Positions 1-5,742 are shown, numbered from the stretch's first letter. The stretch is DNA of 6,090 nt from Nitriliruptorales bacterium (GCA_007119305.1 SKPY01000271.1:1-6090), one strand, 5' to 3'. The notes: generated by a model not told the origin, from the letters alone. Program-made: numbers and translations.

Positions 1-292
1 GGGTGGACACGGGCCGGCGGCCCCGGGCCGCGAGGCGGGGGGCGCCGAGCAGCTCGGCGAGCCGGTAGACGGTCACCAGCGTGAGGCCAGCGATGCCCGC
101 GCCGCGGCCGGTGACCGGCCCGAGCGCCCCGCCGGCGAGCAGCCGCCGCACCGACACGCCGACGTAGTTCGTCGGCACGACCACGGTGACCGGCGCGAGC
201 GGGTCGCCGCCCTTGGCCGCCGCGACCCGGGCATGCAGGACCTCCGCGGCCGCCCGCCCGTAGCCGGTCGTGTGCAGCTCAATCCGGTGCAT
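1..292 (-). CDS. AddB-like PD-(D/E)XK nuclease/helicase-type protein, N-terminal part (cut by window edge)
   Basis: Reading the minus strand from ATG at 292 gives 97 residues that run off the left edge with no stop. The start is MHRIELHTTGYGRAA, followed by a hydrophobic strand and VVVPTNYVGVSVRRLLA (about residues 37-53), then GAGIAGLTLVTVYRLAELLG (about 65-83) and RRPVST. This resembles, from memory, the beginning of actinobacterial AddB-like proteins, which work with a UvrD-like helicase in processing double-strand breaks. In those proteins the N-terminal fold is helicase-like and the nuclease domain with its Fe-S cysteines lies near the C-terminus, outside this window. No Walker A motif (GxxxxGKT/S) is visible where a catalytic helicase would have one, which suggests a structural helicase fold. 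There is no strong ribosome binding site before 292, so the start rests on family resemblance. The family call is moderate and no catalytic residue is visible here. Confidence 0.6.
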   Translation of the reverse strand, partial: MHRIELHTTGYGRAAAEVLHARVAAAKGGDPLAPVTVVVPTNYVGVSVRRLLAGGALGPVTGRGAGIAGLTLVTVYRLAELLGAPRLAARGRRPVST

Positions 293-377
293 GCCCGGCG
301 GATGGTAACGGCGTGGTGTGACACGGCGCCGTTTGCGGTCCGTCGGGAGCAGCTGAGCGCGGGGACGTGCAGTCCGG

Positions 378-689
378 TCACTTGGGTCCGACGGGCGGCG
401 AGGCGCCGCGCGAGCTCGCCAGCGACAGCGCGTCGATCGACGTGACCGCGTCCGTGATGGCTGCGAGGTGCTGGGCAACCGCAGCCGTCCGCGGCGACGT
501 TGTAGGCGATGAGGCACGCGACGAGCTCAGCCACCGCTCGGCGGTCCTCGGCGCGCGCACCCGGCCCTGACCACACTTCGGGGTAGCGGCCGATGGTGTC
601 CAGCACCAGCCACACCCCGTACCAGACGGGCGGCCACTTGACCGGGTCACCGACGGGCTCACCCCGTCGACCGCGTCAACTGCCCGCAT
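378..689 (-). pseudogene. Frameshifted hypothetical gene
   Basis: No single minus-strand frame is convincing, but two frames joined together look like one protein. One frame (about 650 down to 490) reads VKWPPVWYGVWLVLDTIG, then RYPEVWSG and RRAVAELVACLIAYNVAADG. It then turns into arginine- and proline-rich sequence that looks non-coding. At about 480-495 a neighbouring frame picks up as AVAQHLAAITDAVTSIDALS and ends at TGA (380-378), 85 bases before the nuclease-like gene on the same strand. The first frame has an in-frame TGA at about 676-678 and only GTG (615) as a start after it, while the ATG at 689 is in the second frame, so a second frame change near 650 may be needed. This suggests a decayed gene or sequencing errors. 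I do not recognise the family. It is divergent from the reductase gene at 768. Confidence 0.4.
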
Positions 690-757
690 CTGCGAGCACG
701 ACAAGCGATGAGTTCTGCGCGCCCGACCGTCCTACCACCAGCCGAACCACAATCGAC

Positions 758-763
758 GGAGGA
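758..763 (+). promoter_or_regulatory. Ribosome binding site of the DHFR-family gene
   Basis: GGAGGA lies four bases before the ATG at 768. This decides the start in favour of 768 over an in-frame upstream codon at 708, whose extra 20 residues are low-complexity and not family-like. Confidence 0.8.
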
Positions 764-767
764 CACC

Positions 768-1355
768 ATGAGGAAGCTGGTCATCAACGAGCAACTGACG
801 CTCGACGGGGTCATGCAGGCGCCGGGCGACCCGGACGAGGACCGCAGCGGCGGCTTCGAGCACGGCGGCTGGTTCCGCTCGTACTTCGCGGAGGACCTGT
901 TCCGCATCATCGGTGAGTCCCTGCCCGAGACCGACGCCTTCCTCTTCGGGCGTCGGACGTACGAGATCATGGCGCGCTACTGGCCGTACGCGCCCGAGGG
1001 CGAGCCGTTCACCCACATCATGAACAACACGCCCAAGTACGTGGCCTCGACGACCCTGGCCGAGCCCCTCGAGTGGAAGGGCTCCACGCTGCTCCAGGGG
1101 CCTGTCCCCGACGCCGTCGCGGCCCTCAAACGCGAGCCCGGCAAGCACATCGTGGTGCTCGGCAGCGGCGAGCTGGCCCGCACGCTCAGCGAGCACGACC
1201 TCGTCGACGAGTACGGGATCATGATCACGCCGCTGCTGCTCGGCGGCGGCAAGCGCCTGTTCGACCACGGCGGGCGCAAGCGCCCGCTGCGGCTCGTCGA
1301 CTCGAAGGTGACGAGCACCGGCGTCATCTACGCCAGCTACGAGCCCGGGCGCTGA
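768..1355 (+). CDS. Dihydrofolate reductase family protein (RibD C-terminal-like, YyaP/YwjB type)
   Basis: The 195-residue protein begins MRKLVINEQLTLDGVMQAPG, the usual opening of this single-domain family with its first beta strand and the SLDGV-like loop at residues 11-15. Other landmarks are FLFGRRTYEIM (58-68, the cofactor-side GRxTYE motif), NNTPKYVAS (86-94), VVLGSGELARTL (130-140, the nucleotide-binding GSGEL turn), DEYGIMITPLLLGGGKRLF (147-165) and a closing VTSTGVIYASYEP strand. Length and motif order fit a complete protein. Members are predicted cytosolic NAD(P)H-dependent reductases of the DHFR/RibD fold. The substrate is usually unknown, and this is neither a classical FolA nor a full RibD because no deaminase domain is present. 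It appears to be a single-gene unit, divergent from the broken gene on its left, with 189 bases before the next gene. Confidence 0.9.
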   Translation: MRKLVINEQLTLDGVMQAPGDPDEDRSGGFEHGGWFRSYFAEDLFRIIGESLPETDAFLFGRRTYEIMARYWPYAPEGEPFTHIMNNTPKYVASTTLAEPLEWKGSTLLQGPVPDAVAALKREPGKHIVVLGSGELARTLSEHDLVDEYGIMITPLLLGGGKRLFDHGGRKRPLRLVDSKVTSTGVIYASYEPGR

Positions 1356-1532
1356 CCGGCGCGCACGGACCGCCGTCGGGGACGCCCGCTCCGCGTGAGG
1401 AAGGCCATGCGACCGCGTGTGGAGCATCGCAGCGCGCCTCGCTCAGCAGAGACCACGACGTGTCGACGGCAACGGGGCGGGGGGCGTGGCTCGGCACGTC
1501 ACGGTGAGGTCGCCGCGCCTGCTGTGAACCCG
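1356..1532. other. Intergenic stretch without recognisable gene
   Basis: Between the reductase stop and the next -10 element I see no family-like protein in any frame and no convincing terminator. Only weak 4-base inverted repeats occur near 1366-1377. Confidence 0.5.
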
Positions 1533-1538
1533 TACGAT
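1533..1538 (+). promoter_or_regulatory. Candidate leaderless -10 element for the DUF5522 gene
   Basis: TACGAT matches the actinobacterial TANNNT -10 consensus. Its last base is seven positions before the A of the ATG at 1545, so transcription would be expected to begin at or next to the start codon. No good -35 hexamer is seen 16-19 bases upstream, which is common for such promoters. It also argues against the in-frame GTG at 1524, which lies upstream of this element. Confidence 0.45.
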
Positions 1539-1544
1539 CCCGCG

Positions 1545-1787
1545 ATGGCCAGCCGTGGATTGGCAGCACGTCCGCTGACCGAACCCCATCCCGAGCGCCT
1601 CGCCCCGGGACATCCGCTGCGCGCCGAGATCCTCGCGGCGCACGCACGGGCCCTCGCAGCCGGCGACGCGGGGTACTGCGACCCGGCGTCGGGCCTGTTC
1701 GTGCTCACGGCTGGGTTCCTCGCACGCCGGGGCACCTGCTGCGATCAGGGCTGCCGGCACTGCCCCTATGTCGAGTGCAGCGGGTGA
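1545..1787 (+). CDS. DUF5522 domain small cysteine-rich protein
   Basis: This is an 80-residue protein. The C-terminal half carries the DUF5522 signature: YCDPASGLFVLTAGFLARRG (residues 44-63), then TCCDQGCRHCPYV (64-76). Cysteines lie at 45, 65, 66, 70, 73 and 78, and the CC-x3-C-x2-C-P-Y cluster is a plausible metal or Fe-S ligand set. That role is inference, as no function is established for the family. The N-terminal PHPERLAPGHPLRAEILAAH segment is a predicted helix that often precedes the motif. There is no Shine-Dalgarno sequence, which fits a leaderless message. An in-frame GTG at 1524 would add seven residues. The 3' end overlaps the Dph6-like gene by 20 bases if that gene starts at 1768, so the two are probably transcribed and translated together. 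Confidence 0.85.
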   Translation: MASRGLAARPLTEPHPERLAPGHPLRAEILAAHARALAAGDAGYCDPASGLFVLTAGFLARRGTCCDQGCRHCPYVECSG

Positions 1788-2526
1788 GGCAGGGGTGCCG
1801 CCGGCACGCGCCTGGCTGAGCTGGAGCAGCGGGAAGGACAGCGCCTTCGCGCTCCACACGGTCCACCGAGACGAGACGGTCGAGGCCGTGGGTCTGCTGA
1901 CGACGCTGAACCACGACGCTGATCGGGTGGCGATGCACGCGGTGCGCCGGGAGCTCGTCGAGGCGCAGGCCGAACGTCTCGGGCTGCCGCTGCATCCGGT
2001 CGAGATCCCCTCGCCGTGCCCGAACGCGGTGTACGAGGAGCGCATGGCCGGCGCCCTCGCTGCGGCCGTCGCGGACGGGGTCGACCGCGTCGTCTTCGGC
2101 GACCTGTTCCTCGCCGACGTCCGGGCCTACCGGGAGCGAGCGCTGGCAGACTCCGGCATCGCGCCGTCGTTTCCGCTGTGGGGGCGGTCCACGGACGAGC
2201 TGGCGCTGGAGATGATCCACGCCGGCGTGCGCGCCGTGCTCACCTGCGTCGATCCCGCGCAGCTCCCGGCCGAGTTCGTGGGCCGCGCGTTCGACCGGGA
2301 CCTGCTCGCGGACCTCCCGGATGGGGTGGATCCCTGCGGGGAGCGCGGCGAGTTCCACACGTTCGTGTGGGATGGGCCGGGTTTTGCGTCGCCGATCGGC
2401 ATCGCGATCGGCGAGGTCGTCGAGCGGGACGGGTTCGTGTTCTGCGATGTGCTGCCCCGCCGGCAACTGCGGCCGGGGCGGACCGCACGGCGGGTCGCAG
2501 GCGGTGCACCGAGGCAGCGGGAGTGA
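1768..2526 (+). CDS. DUF71/COG2102 ATP pyrophosphatase (diphthine--ammonia ligase-like)
   Basis: The 252-residue protein has the N-type ATP pyrophosphatase P-loop WSSGKDS (residues 19-25, PP-motif SxGKDS). Then come NAVYEERM (86-93), GDLFLADVRAYRE (111-123), FPLWG (135-139) and the family hallmark DPCGERGEFHTFVWDGPGF (188-206). Relatives adenylate a carboxylate and amidate it. In archaea and eukaryotes Dph6 does this for the diphthine residue of EF2. Bacteria lack diphthamide, so the substrate here is unknown; roles such as cobalamin-related amide chemistry have been proposed for some bacterial members. About 22 basic residues after the usual VFCDVLP end look like a non-conserved tail. ATG 1768 lies inside the DUF5522 gene and has no ribosome site. 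GTG 1795 has GAGG five bases upstream and is an equally good start, giving MPPARAWLSW. The enzyme is predicted to be cytosolic. Confidence 0.9.
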   Translation: MSSAAGEAGVPPARAWLSWSSGKDSAFALHTVHRDETVEAVGLLTTLNHDADRVAMHAVRRELVEAQAERLGLPLHPVEIPSPCPNAVYEERMAGALAAAVADGVDRVVFGDLFLADVRAYRERALADSGIAPSFPLWGRSTDELALEMIHAGVRAVLTCVDPAQLPAEFVGRAFDRDLLADLPDGVDPCGERGEFHTFVWDGPGFASPIGIAIGEVVERDGFVFCDVLPRRQLRPGRTARRVAGGAPRQRE

Positions 2527-2600
2527 CCAGGCCAGCGGTGCCGTGCGGTAGCTCCAGACGAACCTCTGATTTGGCTGGCCTGCGAGTGCTCCGCGCCCGG

Positions 2601-2622
2601 TGGCCCACAGCAGCGTGGGCCA
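2601..2622 (+). terminator. Hairpin downstream of the Dph6-like gene
   Basis: A perfect 8-bp inverted repeat, TGGCCCAC and GTGGGCCA, flanks a 6-base loop (AGCAGC) 74 bases after the stop at 2526. There is no T-run after it, as is usual in high-GC actinobacteria. It could end the DUF5522-Dph6 message, or be a regulatory stem. Confidence 0.45.
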
Positions 2623-2716
2623 GGTGGCGGTGGCGCGTGGCCTGACAGGAACAGGCGCTCGCGCCACCCGGGAGGGGAGCGCCGCAGCTCGCACCGCGGT
2701 GCCGGAGACGTCCGAG

Positions 2717-2788
2717 GTGATCGATGTCGCCCTCACCGGCCTGCTCGTCGTGCTGTTCGCGCTGGCCACCGTCGGCTTCCTGCGTTAG
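2717..2788 (+). CDS. Possible 23-residue single-helix membrane peptide
   Basis: From GTG 2717 the frame reads VIDVALTGLLVVLFALATVG then FLR and TAG. It is almost wholly hydrophobic from residue 4 on and long enough to cross the membrane once. GGAG at 2704-2707 lies nine bases before the GTG. A strong hairpin starts two bases after the stop, which is what a real gene end would look like. The same frame is open back to GTG 2600 but that part is unlike a protein. It recalls the tiny hydrophobic peptides found beside kdp genes, but no kdp genes are here, so it may be a remnant or chance. The call is weak. Confidence 0.3.
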   Translation: MIDVALTGLLVVLFALATVGFLR

Positions 2789-2789
2789 A

Positions 2790-2814
2790 GGTCCGCCCCT
2801 GACGGGGCAGGACC
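2790..2814 (+). terminator. Hairpin just after the short membrane reading frame
   Basis: The arms GGTCC-GCCCC (2790-2799) and GGGGC-A-GGACC (2804-2814) pair over 10 bp with one bulged A at 2809 and a TGAC loop. It sits between the TAG at 2788 and the promoter of the phosphatase gene, so it probably insulates the phosphatase from upstream transcription. No T-run follows. Confidence 0.5.
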
Positions 2815-2822
2815 GGACGAAC

Positions 2823-2848
2823 GTTCCTCCGGCGCCACATCCGGGTAT
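2823..2848 (+). promoter_or_regulatory. Candidate SigB/SigF-type promoter for the phosphatase gene
   Basis: GTTC (2823-2826), 16 bases, then GGGTAT (2843-2848). Group 3 stress sigma factors of actinobacteria (SigF of mycobacteria, SigB of Streptomyces) use roughly GTTT-N15-17-GGGTA, so this has a perfect -10 and one mismatch at -35. It lies about 50 bases before the gene, giving a leader of about 45 bases. Confidence 0.4.
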
Positions 2849-2899
2849 ACGACACTGGTGTGGACGGCGGGGGCTTGAGGCAAGAAGCTGTCGCAGTTG

Positions 2900-4594
2900 A
2901 TGGCACGGAGACGCGTGAAGAACCGCACACCGCACGACGGCGAGATGGCCCGGAGGGTCGCGGCGCTCGACTGGTCCCGGACCCCACTGGGCCCCCGAAC
3001 CGCATGGCCCCCGCACCTGCGCACAGCGGTGGACATCTGTCTGCACACCCGCGTACCGCTGATGATCGTCTGGGGCCGTGAAGCCATCCAGATCTACAAC
3101 GATGCGCTGGCCCCGCTGCTCGGGGACAAGCACCCGGAGGCGCTCGGCCGCTCCTACGCGGACTCGTTCGCGGAGATCTGGGATTACCAGGGCCCCAAGT
3201 TCCGTGCGGCGCTGCGGGGCGAGTCCACGTACGACGAGGACCAGCAAGTCTGCTTCTGGCGCAACGGCATGCTCGAGGAGATGTACTACACCTTCTCGTG
3301 GAGTCCGATCACCAACGCGGACGGCGACGTGGACGGGGTGTTCCACCCGGCGACCGAGACCACAGCCTATGTGGTCGGCGCCCGACGGCTCGCGGCCCTC
3401 CGGGGGCTCGCTGCCGGTACCGTCGGTCCGCGGTCGCCCGAGCACGCCTGCCGACTGGCAGCAACCGCGCTGCGGGAGCACCGGATCGACCTGCCGTTCG
3501 CGCTGCTCTACCTGGCGGATCCGAGCGCTGCTCACAGCCGGCTTGCCGCGACCATGGGCGTTGGCCCTGCCATGGACATCCCGGCCTCCGTGGACCTCGG
3601 CACCCCCCAGGACCGCTGGGGCTTCGCACGGGCCCTGGCCGAGGGGGCTGCCGTCGTCGACGTCGAGCAGCACCACGGCGCCGCGCTCGCCGGCGCTCCC
3701 TGGCCGGAGCCGTGCCGCAAGGCGATGGTGTTGCCGTTCCGCGCGGACGATCCGCAGGCCCTGTCGGGCGTGCTCGTCGCAGGCGTCAGTCCCCGCAGGC
3801 CACTGGATGAGGACTATGCGACTTGGTACGACCTGATCGCGGCCCAGCTCGGCCATGCGCTCGCCGCCGCACAAGCCCACGAGCGCGACCGCACCATCGC
3901 GGTCACCCTGCAGCGCAGCCTCCTGCCCGAGTCGCTGCCCGCGGTTGACGGTGCCGCGCTCGATGCCCGCTACCGGCCCGCGCTGGAGCACACGCAGGTA
4001 GGTGGTGACTGGTACGACGCGATCTGCGTCGACGACGACCACGTCTTCGTCGTCGTCGGTGACGTGGTGGGCAAGGGCGTGCAGGCGGCCGCGACGATGG
4101 GCCGCCTGCGCAGCGCCGTGCGGGCGTATGCGATGCTCGGGATGTCCCCCGCGGGCATCCTGGAAGAGCTCAACCGTCTCGCCGTCCGGCTGGACGACGT
4201 GGGGTTCGCGACCGTGCTCTGCGCTCGCTACGAGGCCTCGTCGGGCAGCTTGGTGTTCGCTAGTGCCGGCCACCTGCCCCCGGCCCTCATGAAGGGTGGT
4301 GGAGACACGCGCCTGGTTGACGGTGGGTTGACGGTGCCCATCGCGGTGAGCGACGAGATGGGCGCCCAGGAACGTAAGCTCACGCTCGATCCCGGTGACG
4401 TGCTGCTGCTGTACACGGACGGTCTCGTCGAGCGCCGCGGCCGGGATCTCGGCTGCGGCTTGGACAAGCTCGTCGCGGTGTGCACCAGCCACCGTGGCGA
4501 CCTGTCCACGCTGCTGGATGCGGTGATGGCACGGGTGGCCGAACCTGACAGCCCGGACGACATCGCCCTGTTGGCGCTTGGGCGGGTGGCGTAG
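2900..4594 (+). CDS. PAS-GAF-PP2C (SpoIIE/RsbU-type) serine/threonine phosphatase
   Basis: This 564-residue cytosolic phosphatase has three parts. Residues about 23-160 form a PAS-type sensor opening with DWSRTPLGPRTAWPPHLRTA (24-43) and containing MIVWG and IYNDA. Residues about 165-325 look like a GAF domain. Residues about 350-562 are the PP2C SpoIIE domain. The metal-binding aspartates match SpoIIE/RsbU: D370 in VGGDWYD, D388 in GDVVGKG, D507 in LLLYTDGLVE, and D553 in SPDDIALL. SAGHLPPA (455-462) is also conserved. The helix before the catalytic domain reads HERDRTIAVTLQRSLLP (327-343), the usual linker in RsbU-like proteins. Such enzymes dephosphorylate an STAS anti-anti-sigma factor to release a sigma factor. 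No kinase, STAS or sigma gene is nearby, so its partner is unknown. ATG 2900 lacks a ribosome site. GTG 2915 has GGAG four bases upstream and ATG 2945 is also possible; the choice does not affect any domain. Confidence 0.93.
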   Translation: MARRRVKNRTPHDGEMARRVAALDWSRTPLGPRTAWPPHLRTAVDICLHTRVPLMIVWGREAIQIYNDALAPLLGDKHPEALGRSYADSFAEIWDYQGPKFRAALRGESTYDEDQQVCFWRNGMLEEMYYTFSWSPITNADGDVDGVFHPATETTAYVVGARRLAALRGLAAGTVGPRSPEHACRLAATALREHRIDLPFALLYLADPSAAHSRLAATMGVGPAMDIPASVDLGTPQDRWGFARALAEGAAVVDVEQHHGAALAGAPWPEPCRKAMVLPFRADDPQALSGVLVAGVSPRRPLDEDYATWYDLIAAQLGHALAAAQAHERDRTIAVTLQRSLLPESLPAVDGAALDARYRPALEHTQVGGDWYDAICVDDDHVFVVVGDVVGKGVQAAATMGRLRSAVRAYAMLGMSPAGILEELNRLAVRLDDVGFATVLCARYEASSGSLVFASAGHLPPALMKGGGDTRLVDGGLTVPIAVSDEMGAQERKLTLDPGDVLLLYTDGLVERRGRDLGCGLDKLVAVCTSHRGDLSTLLDAVMARVAEPDSPDDIALLALGRVA

Positions 4595-4638
4595 CGGTCT
4601 GCGGGTTCAGTGGCGGTGACCAGCGGTAGCAACCCAGT

Positions 4639-4893
4639 GTGGGAATGCAGACGTCACCACCGGCATCTCGTGGCGGCCCGTGCCCACAAGCCCGTCCGGC
4701 TGCCAGCCTGACGCGCCGGCCCCGGCCTGCTGCGGGTCTACCGCGTCCCGTGGGCGGGCCGTGCGGAAGACAAGGCAGACCCGCGCTTGGCGAAGAGCTA
4801 CACGTGGGCACGGCGGGCGTCTTTGCTGACGCCGGGTTCACCGAGGTCAGCCGCCCGACAGCGCGACGTGTCGAGATGCGGATCGACTTCTGA
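4639..4893 (+). pseudogene. C-terminal remnant of a GNAT acetyltransferase
   Basis: The last 34 codons before TGA (4789-4893) read GEELHVGTAGVFADAGFTEV followed by SRPTARRVEMRIDF. This closely resembles the C-terminal end of actinobacterial GNAT N-acetyltransferases, where a helix (GTxxxFxxAGF) is followed by EVxRPTxxRxVMRxDF. The same frame is open back to GTG 4639, but those 50 residues are proline- and arginine-rich and show none of the GNAT core: no V/I-x-x-x-x-R/Q-G-x-G/A acetyl-CoA loop. Nothing in the other plus-strand frames restores it. I therefore read it as the tail of a gene that lost its N-terminus. It is inactive as an enzyme. It converges with the VOC gene. Confidence 0.5.
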
Positions 4894-4943
4894 TCACACG
4901 AGCGATCGCGGCGAATGCGCAGCTGGACGTTGCCGGAAACGCC

Positions 4944-4968
4944 GAGAGGTGCGCAGCCGCACGCTCTC
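4944..4968 (-). terminator. Terminator hairpin of the VOC gene
   Basis: The arms GAGAGGTGCG (4944-4953) and CGCAC-G-CTCTC (4958-4968) pair over 10 bp with one bulged G at 4963 and a CAGC loop. On the minus strand the stem begins at the base after the VOC stop codon (4971-4969), so it probably ends that transcript. It may also stop transcription arriving from the left. Confidence 0.55.
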
Positions 4969-5400
4969 TCACGCGGTCTCCGGAGCGTGGTAGTTCACCA
5001 TCCACTTGATGCCGAACTGGTCGGTGCAGGCGCCGTAGTAGTCGCCCCAGACCTGGTCCGCCAGCGGCATCTCGACCTCGCCGCCAGCCGCCAGCCCGTT
5101 GAAGATGCGGTCGGCGTCGTCGCGGGAGTCGGGGTGAACGGAGACGTACACGTTGTTGCCTGGCCTGAGCTCCTGACCGAGCGACTCGAGGGCGTCGCTG
5201 GCCATCAGCACGTTGTCCTCGCCGATGGGCAGGGCGATGTGCATCGCCTTGTCCTGGTCCGCCTCAGGGATGTCGACGCCCTCCATCGGCATGTCGCGGA
5301 ACCGCACGTGCCACGACAGGTCGCCGCCGAACACCGAGCGGTAGAAGTCGAACGCCTCGGCGGCGTTGCCGGGAAAGTTCAGGTAGACGTGCACCTTCAT
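4969..5400 (-). CDS. VOC family protein (PhnB-like glyoxalase/bleomycin-resistance fold)
   Basis: The 143-residue protein starts MKVHVYLNFPGNAAEAFDFY, the PhnB-type opening (YLxFxGNAxEAxxFY), followed by RSVFGGDL. Later come DKAMHIALPIGEDNVLMASD (50-69), NNVYVSVHPDSRDDADRIFN (82-101) and the typical close WGDYYGACTDQFGIKWMVNY (118-137). Two babb modules of the vicinal oxygen chelate fold are recognisable and the length is normal. The fold usually binds a divalent metal, but PhnB-like members often have incomplete ligand sets and their substrates are generally unknown, so no reaction is assigned. The start at 5400 is fixed by AAGGAG seven bases upstream on the minus strand. The frame is open further upstream (to 5580), but that part belongs to a remnant of another VOC gene. 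The gene converges with the GNAT remnant. Confidence 0.9.
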   Translation of the reverse strand: MKVHVYLNFPGNAAEAFDFYRSVFGGDLSWHVRFRDMPMEGVDIPEADQDKAMHIALPIGEDNVLMASDALESLGQELRPGNNVYVSVHPDSRDDADRIFNGLAAGGEVEMPLADQVWGDYYGACTDQFGIKWMVNYHAPETA

Positions 5401-5580
5401 GCTTGGGCTCCTTTCCGTGGTCGCCGAGCCCGCGTATGCGCGCTCGAGCTCGGCGAGGTTGAACGTCTGCAGCGCGAAGAACGCCGTGGTGACCGCGCGA
5501 CCTGCTCCGGCGTGCCGCGCTGCAGCCGCGTCCATCCGGGACGCAACGATCTGCCAGGCCAGACCGTAGCGGACCGCGGT
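5401..5580 (-). pseudogene. C-terminal remnant of a second PhnB-like VOC protein
   Basis: Starting just after an in-frame TAG (5583-5581), the minus strand reads TAVRYGLAWQIVASRMD, then AAAARHAG and VTTAFFALQTFNLAELERAY. This matches the tail of the longer PhnB/3-demethylubiquinone-methyltransferase-like VOC proteins, which end in (D)R(Y/F)GLSWQ(I/V)VP followed by a helix like ...MxxIDIAALERAYxG. The domain that should precede it is missing: upstream of the TAG there is no VOC-like sequence in this frame. It has lost its own stop and runs in frame into the intact VOC gene. ATG 5535 could make an N-terminally extended fusion, but the strong ribosome site at 5408-5414 favours separate translation from 5400. 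Confidence 0.5.
5408..5414 (-). promoter_or_regulatory. Ribosome binding site of the VOC gene
   Basis: CTCCTTT on the plus strand is AAAGGAG on the minus strand, seven bases before ATG 5400. It decides the start against the in-frame upstream ATG at 5535. Confidence 0.8.
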
Positions 5581-5583
5581 CTA

Positions 5584-5742
5584 CACGAACATGGAGTTCG
5601 GCCAGGACTTCAGCGGCCGAGAGGCGAGCGCAGAGTCACTGTCCAACCCGCGAACAGGATCACGAGTGCGGACCTCACCGGGTCTTCCGCGAACAACCGT
5701 CTCGCGCCGCGCGGGGTCGGGACATCGCCCGCCGGACTGCTC
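5584..5742. other. Intergenic stretch between VOC remnant and P450
   Basis: No family-like protein is seen on either strand. Short open stretches exist in several frames, for example TNMEFGQDFSGREAS on the plus strand near 5585, but none has a start and ribosome site or a recognisable motif. Confidence 0.4.

Noticed and set aside
73..378. Continuation of the minus-strand frame from 615 down to 73
   Set aside because: After about 480 the sequence becomes Arg/Pro/Ser-rich and overlaps the nuclease-like gene in a different frame; it is not protein-like.
2240..4492. A 750-codon open frame on the minus strand
   Set aside because: It lies opposite the Dph6-like and phosphatase genes, has biased shadow composition rich in Arg, Gly, His and Val, and shows no motifs. 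Such frames are usual opposite high-GC genes.
4604..4635. GGGTT ... AACCC inverted repeat after the phosphatase gene
   Set aside because: The stem is only 5 bp with a 22-base loop that has little internal pairing, so it is not a convincing terminator.
4907..4914. GCGATCGC palindrome, like the cyanobacterial HIP1 octamer
   Set aside because: It occurs singly here and is expected by chance in GC-rich DNA; it has no link to any feature.
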